Of a DNA stretch of 64,000 nt, positions 60,729 through 64,000 are shown piece by piece. The first letter of the stretch is position 1. Each line of letters starts with the position of its first letter. A program made the position numbers and the translations under genes. The notes under the pieces were generated by a model. It saw nothing but the letters and a program-made list of their open reading frames with translations. It was not told the origin of the DNA and searched no databases. The DNA is from Frondihabitans sp. PAMC 28766. GTDB taxonomy: Bacteria; Actinomycetota; Actinomycetes; Actinomycetales; Microbacteriaceae. The stretch is from contig NZ_CP014513.1 in the NCBI RefSeq assembly GCF_001577365.1, forward strand, positions 2,542,001 to 2,606,000. The letters are read 5' to 3'.

Positions 60729-61837
60729 AAACCCGCCTGCCCCTCGTCGACGTGCTCGCCCAGCTGCGTCGCCGCTGGTCGGTCGTCGTCGGCGGTGGCC
60801 TGCTCGGCCTGGTCGTCGGCTTCGGCGTGACCGCGCCGCAGCCCGTCATGGTCGTCGTGGCGATCGCGGTCGTCGCCGGCCTCGCCGTCGGCTTCGCCGC
60901 GGCGTTCGGGATCGTGCGCCTGCACCCCCGCGTCACGACCGTGGAGGACGTCCGACGCGTCACCGGTCTCCCTGTGGTCGGCCAGCTGCCCTCGTCGGCG
61001 ATCGACTCCGATTCCGTCGCCGACCGGCCCGTGTCGCGCCGCATGCGCACGTCGCTTCGCGAGGCGGTCATGAACACTCGGGCCCTCGCCGGCGGGCGCC
61101 TGCCCCAACGCCTGGTCCTGGCGCGCACCAACGGCGTGTCGGAGGCGGCAGGAGCCGACGGCGGCATGGCTCGCGCCCTCGCCGAGAGCGGTCACGCGGC
61201 CGCCCTCCTCGACACCGACCTCGAGAGCACCATGCTCGTCCGCCCGTCGACGCTCGAGACCTCCCACTTCGACGGGTCGCCGCTCGAGAGGTCTCCCCTC
61301 GACGAGGCCGCCCGCACGGATGCTGCCGGCTACGAGCTCGTCCCCGTACCGGATCGCGTCGCCTCCTCGCGCCCCCAGGATCGCCTGATCCGGGTCGAGG
61401 CCCTGTTCGCCTCTCTCGGTGAACGCTACGACGTGACGGTGGCGCAGGCCGCCAGCGATTCGGGCCCGCTGCCCCTTCGCACGCTCGCCCCCGTTGCCGA
61501 CGCCGTCCTCCTCGTGGTGCGGTCGAACCGCACGACGGTGGAGTCGCTGCTCGCCCTCTACGGCGAGCTGCTGAGTATCGGAGTCGAGCCCCTCGGCATC
61601 CTGCTGACCGGGGTGGCCGCCCGCCATCGCGTGCTGCTGCGGTCGACGTGGGCGCCCGGAGACTTCCGGTCGATCGTCTCTCCGGCGGCGCCCGTGTCCA
61701 CCCCGGCAGCGATGTCGGCTCCGCCCCCGGTGTCGGTCGAGCTCGACGAGGCGCTGCCGACGCCGAAGACCGCCGGCTTCTCGATCGCCGACCTGGTCGG
61801 TCGAATTGCCAGCCCGACAGCCCAGCGAGAGGCCTGA
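60725..61837 (+). CDS. BY-kinase/Wzz-like protein without Walker A
   Basis: This 370-residue protein has two closely spaced N-terminal membrane helices (about residues 19-38 and 41-63), separated by only a few residues, so the periplasmic Wzz domain is absent. Its cytoplasmic domain has the order of a BY-kinase/Wzc tyrosine kinase, with LVLARTNGVSEAAGADGGM where Walker A (GEGKS/T) should be, then LLDTDLES (Walker A') and a VLLVVRSNRTT strand. The P-loop GK(S/T) is gone. It may be a scaffold for chain-length control rather than an active kinase. The C-terminus is Ala/Pro-rich without a Tyr cluster. Confidence 0.8.
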   Translation: MKTRLPLVDVLAQLRRRWSVVVGGGLLGLVVGFGVTAPQPVMVVVAIAVVAGLAVGFAAAFGIVRLHPRVTTVEDVRRVTGLPVVGQLPSSAIDSDSVADRPVSRRMRTSLREAVMNTRALAGGRLPQRLVLARTNGVSEAAGADGGMARALAESGHAAALLDTDLESTMLVRPSTLETSHFDGSPLERSPLDEAARTDAAGYELVPVPDRVASSRPQDRLIRVEALFASLGERYDVTVAQAASDSGPLPLRTLAPVADAVLLVVRSNRTTVESLLALYGELLSIGVEPLGILLTGVAARHRVLLRSTWAPGDFRSIVSPAAPVSTPAAMSAPPPVSVELDEALPTPKTAGFSIADLVGRIASPTAQREA

Positions 61838-61839
61838 TC

Positions 61840-62289
61840 ATGACGAACCCCCGCCGCGTCGGTTACGCAGCCGGCGCCTACGACCTCTTCCACATCGGTC
61901 ACCTGAACCTGCTCCGGCACGCGAAGAGCCAGTGCGACTGGCTCATCGCCGGCGTCGTCGCCGACGAGATGCTCGAACTCAACAAGGGCGTGTCGCCCAT
62001 GGTGCCGCTGGCCGAGCGGCTCGAGATCGTCAGTCACATCGACTTCGTCGACGAGGCCTACGCCGAGCACCTCCCCGACAAGATGAGCGTCTGGGAAGAG
62101 CTGCACTTCGACGTCTTCTTCAAGGGCGACGACTGGCGCGGCACCGAGAAGGGCCTGCGCCTCGAGCGCGAGTTCGCCGAGGTCGGGGTCGAGGTCGTGT
62201 ACTTCCCCTACACGATGTCGACGTCGTCGACGATCCTGCGGCGCGCCGTCTCGGCGCTCGACTCGGAAGACGAGATCGCGTCGCGTTGA
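61840..62289 (+). CDS. TagD/RfaE2-like cytidylyltransferase
   Basis: This 149-residue nucleotidyltransferase has GAYDLFHIGHLNLLRHAK (the HXGH motif near residues 13-30), a middle strand GVVADEMLE, and MSTSSTILRRAV at the C-terminus (the ISTT-like motif). It is of the glycerol-3-phosphate cytidylyltransferase group and probably makes a CDP-alcohol or CDP-sugar. The partner CDP-alcohol transferase (59961) is in the same operon. It starts two bases after the previous stop and is the last gene of the unit. Confidence 0.92.
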   Translation: MTNPRRVGYAAGAYDLFHIGHLNLLRHAKSQCDWLIAGVVADEMLELNKGVSPMVPLAERLEIVSHIDFVDEAYAEHLPDKMSVWEELHFDVFFKGDDWRGTEKGLRLEREFAEVGVEVVYFPYTMSTSSTILRRAVSALDSEDEIASR

Positions 62290-62403
62290 CCCAGCGGAAC
62301 TGATCCGGCTCCGTTGTCCACATTCGGCCCTTTCGAGGGCAGGATGCGACGAGGCCTGTGGACAACTCGCGTCACGCTCCAGTCGGTGGCTCACCATCGA
62401 CGC

Positions 62404-62892
62404 ATGACATCGACCATCACCGACGCACCCTTCCACCAGCCCCTTCACGACCTGATCGACTCGCACGCTCCTCTGCCGTCGAAGGCCGACCTCGACGGCC
62501 GTGTGCGGCAGCTCATCCCGTGCGCCGTGCAGAGCCAGCTCTGGCTGCTGATGTTCGACGGCGACGACGTGCAGATGCCGGTCATGATGCCGATCGGCGA
62601 ACTGCTGCTCGAGGGCGACGCCGCTCTCGTCGACCTTCTCCTGGCTCTGAGGCGCGAGTTCGGGCCCGAGTCGTTCGTCTTCATGCTCGAGCGGGTCGGC
62701 CCCCGCTCGCTCGGCGACGACGACCGTGCGGGCCTCGCCCGGCTGCTGACCGCCGGTGACGGCTGCGGCCTCCTGGTGCGTGCGGCGTACCTCTGCCACG
62801 ACGACGGAGTGTCGGGCTACGACTCCGGCGACCTCGACGAGCTCTCGCGGCGGCGCCACCAGGCGGTCTCGGCGAGCTCCTTCGACATGTAG
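62404..62892 (+). CDS. Hypothetical protein
   Basis: This 162-residue protein is soluble, with no recognised domain. Its core reads LIPCAVQSQLWLLMFDGDDVQMPVMMPIGELL and VFMLERVGPRSLGDDDRAGLARLL, a mixed alpha/beta pattern with Met-rich strands. ATG 62404 is chosen since upstream in-frame sequence does not look protein-like. Its 3' end overlaps the antisense small gene at 62817 by 76 bp. Confidence 0.65.
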   Translation: MTSTITDAPFHQPLHDLIDSHAPLPSKADLDGRVRQLIPCAVQSQLWLLMFDGDDVQMPVMMPIGELLLEGDAALVDLLLALRREFGPESFVFMLERVGPRSLGDDDRAGLARLLTAGDGCGLLVRAAYLCHDDGVSGYDSGDLDELSRRRHQAVSASSFDM

Positions 62893-63034
62893 ACGCCGAG
62901 GTCGCGGCGCTCCGCCTCGACGAGTGACCAGCTCGACAGCTTGTAGCCGCGCGAGAACCGCTCGACGAACGCCTCGGGGGCTCGTCGCCCTCCGGCCGCA
63001 CCAGCCAGGCGCCGGGCCGCGTCTCGTCGAGCAT
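62817..63034 (-). pseudogene. Small conserved-looking protein with a frameshift
   Basis: Two minus-strand frames join at a run of five Gs (62976-62980) to give about 72 residues. These are MLDETRPGAWLVRPEGDEP, then PEAFVERFSRGYKLSSWSL and VEAERRDLGVYMSKELAETA up to the stop. Adding one base to the run restores the frame. The sequence has the composition of a real soluble protein, but I recognise no family and the overlap with the opposite gene lowers certainty. Confidence 0.4.
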
Positions 63035-63098
63035 CCTCCGATTCTACGGGCGACATCTGTCGGGGGCTCCGGCCGGCCGGGCAGGCAGGTCGGTTGCA

Positions 63099-63160
63099 TG
63101 AGTCCGTTTTCACGCAAATCGTCGCAACCAGTCGCGGCCTGTTGCACGCAGACGGACTCA
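63099..63160. repeat. 62-bp imperfect palindrome between the small gene and the helicase
   Basis: TGAGTCCGT (63099-63107) and ACGGACTCA (63152-63160) are perfect inverse copies. The symmetry continues inward with mismatches to the GCAA/TTGC pair, giving arms of about 19 bp. The architecture matches the palindromes at 17037, 41474 and the 75-bp copies. It is in the 156-bp gap between the small gene and the helicase. Confidence 0.65.
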
Positions 63161-63190
63161 CACCTCGCGCCGCCCGTCCCGCCGGCGCGG

Positions 63191-64000
63191 CTAGCGACCG
63201 CGGCCGAGGCGCGAGCGCAGCACGTCGATGCGCTTCTGGATCTGCTCGGTGGAGGCCTGCGCCACGGACGGGCCGCCCGAGATGCGCCTCAGCTCGGCGT
63301 GGATCACGGCGTGGGGTTCGTTCGAGTTGGCCGACCAGATCGAGACGAGGCGACTCAGCTCCTGCCGCTGTTCTTTGATCGTCATGTAGAGCGGGCGCGC
63401 CGGCTCGGCGGCCTGCGCGGGCAGGCCGGTCTTCGGCTGACGCTTGCTGCGGCCGGCCTGCGTGGCCTGGCGCTGGCGCAGCAGTTCGCGCACCTGGTCG
63501 GGCTCGAGGAGGCCCGGGAGCCCCAAGAAGTCGAGCTCTTCGAGGCTGCCGACCTCGCTCGCGGTGCCGAACTCTCCGCCGTCGTAGAGCACCCGGTCGA
63601 AGTTCGCCTGCGCGTCGAGGGCTTCGAACGGCTGCTGCTCGAGCAGGCTCGACGCTTTCTCGTCGCGGTTGGCCTCGGCGACCAGGGCGTCTTCTTCGGG
63701 CGTGAAGATGCCGTCGTCGGCCGTGGTCGGGCGATCGAGAGCGTGGTCGCGCTCGAGCTCGAGCTGCCCGGCGAGGGCCATCAGGCTCGGCACGCTCGGA
63801 AGGAAGATCGACGCCGTCTCGCCGCGGCGGCGGGCGCGGACGAAGCGGCCGACGGCCTGCGCGAAGAAGAGCGGGGTCGACGCCGACGTCGCGTAGACGC
63901 CGACGGCGAGGCGCGGCACGTCGACGCCCTCCGACACCATCCGCACCGCGACCATCCACCGCGACTCCCCCGCCGAGAAGGCGGCGATGCGGTCGCTGGA
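63191..64000 (-). CDS. DEAD/DEAH-box (SF2) helicase, C-terminal part
   Basis: The visible 269 residues are the end of a helicase cut by the window edge. They hold the second RecA-like domain with MVSEGVDVPRLAVGVYATSA (motif V) and FFAQAVGRFVRARRRGETA (motif VI, QXXGRXXR), then a long charged C-terminal extension with a Lys/Arg-rich stretch (AGRSKRQPKTGLPAQ). It resembles the actinobacterial DEAD/DEAH helicases with a resolvase-like N-terminus; the start lies beyond 64000. Confidence 0.85.
   Translation of the reverse strand, partial: SSDRIAAFSAGESRWMVAVRMVSEGVDVPRLAVGVYATSASTPLFFAQAVGRFVRARRRGETASIFLPSVPSLMALAGQLELERDHALDRPTTADDGIFTPEEDALVAEANRDEKASSLLEQQPFEALDAQANFDRVLYDGGEFGTASEVGSLEELDFLGLPGLLEPDQVRELLRQRQATQAGRSKRQPKTGLPAQAAEPARPLYMTIKEQRQELSRLVSIWSANSNEPHAVIHAELRRISGGPSVAQASTEQIQKRIDVLRSRLGRGR

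Noticed and set aside
1..64000. CRISPR arrays, prophage, insertion sequences, rRNA or integrase
   Set aside because: No regularly spaced repeats, transposase, integrase or rRNA sequence was found in the window.
1..64000. GCAGGAT as a KOPS/Chi-type oriented motif
   Set aside because: Both orientations occur at similar numbers on each strand here, so no orientation bias supports such a role.

Overview
The window comes from a high-GC Gram-positive actinobacterium, most likely a member of Microbacteriaceae (Micrococcales). Support: very GC-rich third codon positions, many GTG starts and ATGA/GTGA gene overlaps; actinobacterial marker genes (rbpA, mshC of mycothiol synthesis, pafB/pafC, a HelY-type helicase, a double FKBP lipoprotein pair); and a gene order around 22-39 kb matching the Rv2050-Rv2141c region of Mycobacterium. 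The species assignment is inference.

Layout. 0-1.5 kb: the end of a secreted protein with a small membrane-protein partner, then a TetR regulator. 1.6-4.5 kb: an FAD monooxygenase divergent from that TetR gene, a small membrane protein, and a VIT-family Fe/Mn transporter with a possible iron box. 4.6-9.5 kb: a two-component system (OmpR type) followed by a membrane flavin reductase, an FMN-binding exported protein and the ApbE flavin transferase, together an extracytoplasmic electron-transfer module. 9.5-12.6 kb: a tautomerase/TetR divergent pair with two matching operators, and a NarL-type two-component system. 12.7-17 kb: a frameshifted secreted S53 peptidase and a stand-alone acyl-CoA oxidase. 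17-22 kb: a polyprenyl-phosphate glycosyltransferase, Nudix, SDR, NfeD/SPFH membrane-quality pair and a GDPD.

22-39 kb is the conserved core: rbpA (with a SigH/SigR-like promoter), lnt, helY, tatC, pafC, pafB, two FKBP lipoproteins, trmI, a HAD phosphatase, a PAC2 protein, a P-loop kinase, mshC, uppP, an M20 peptidase and tRNA-Leu(GAG). The proteasome/pupylation genes (mpa, dop, pup, prcBA, pafA) that normally lie between trmI and pafB are absent, and so is tatA. 39-48.6 kb is an accessory stretch of small detoxification or modification enzymes (three SAM methyltransferases, MFS exporter, two GNATs, Nudix, uridine-kinase-like protein, carbamoyltransferase, hydrolases). It is seeded with three copies of an exactly 75-bp palindromic element plus a related 52-bp one, and holds two of the four frameshifted genes. 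48.7-56.4 kb: a single-chain GAF-kinase/response-regulator fusion, a ketose-phosphate operon (class II aldolase, HAD phosphatase, DhaL, DhaK), an aldo/keto reductase and a type II NADH dehydrogenase. After an 0.8-kb regulatory-looking leader, 57.2-62.3 kb is a translationally coupled envelope-polymer operon: polyprenyl sugar-phosphate transferase, glycosyltransferase, CDP-alcohol phosphatidyltransferase, a BY-kinase-like protein without a P-loop, and a TagD-like cytidylyltransferase. The window ends inside an SF2 helicase.

The features judged most likely to be new are the palindromic element family, the CDP-alcohol/cytidylyltransferase polymer operon with its CCCGAA-rich leader, the clean absence of the proteasome module, and the secreted-protein/membrane-protein pair at the left edge. 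All functional statements come from reading motifs and context; no database search was run.
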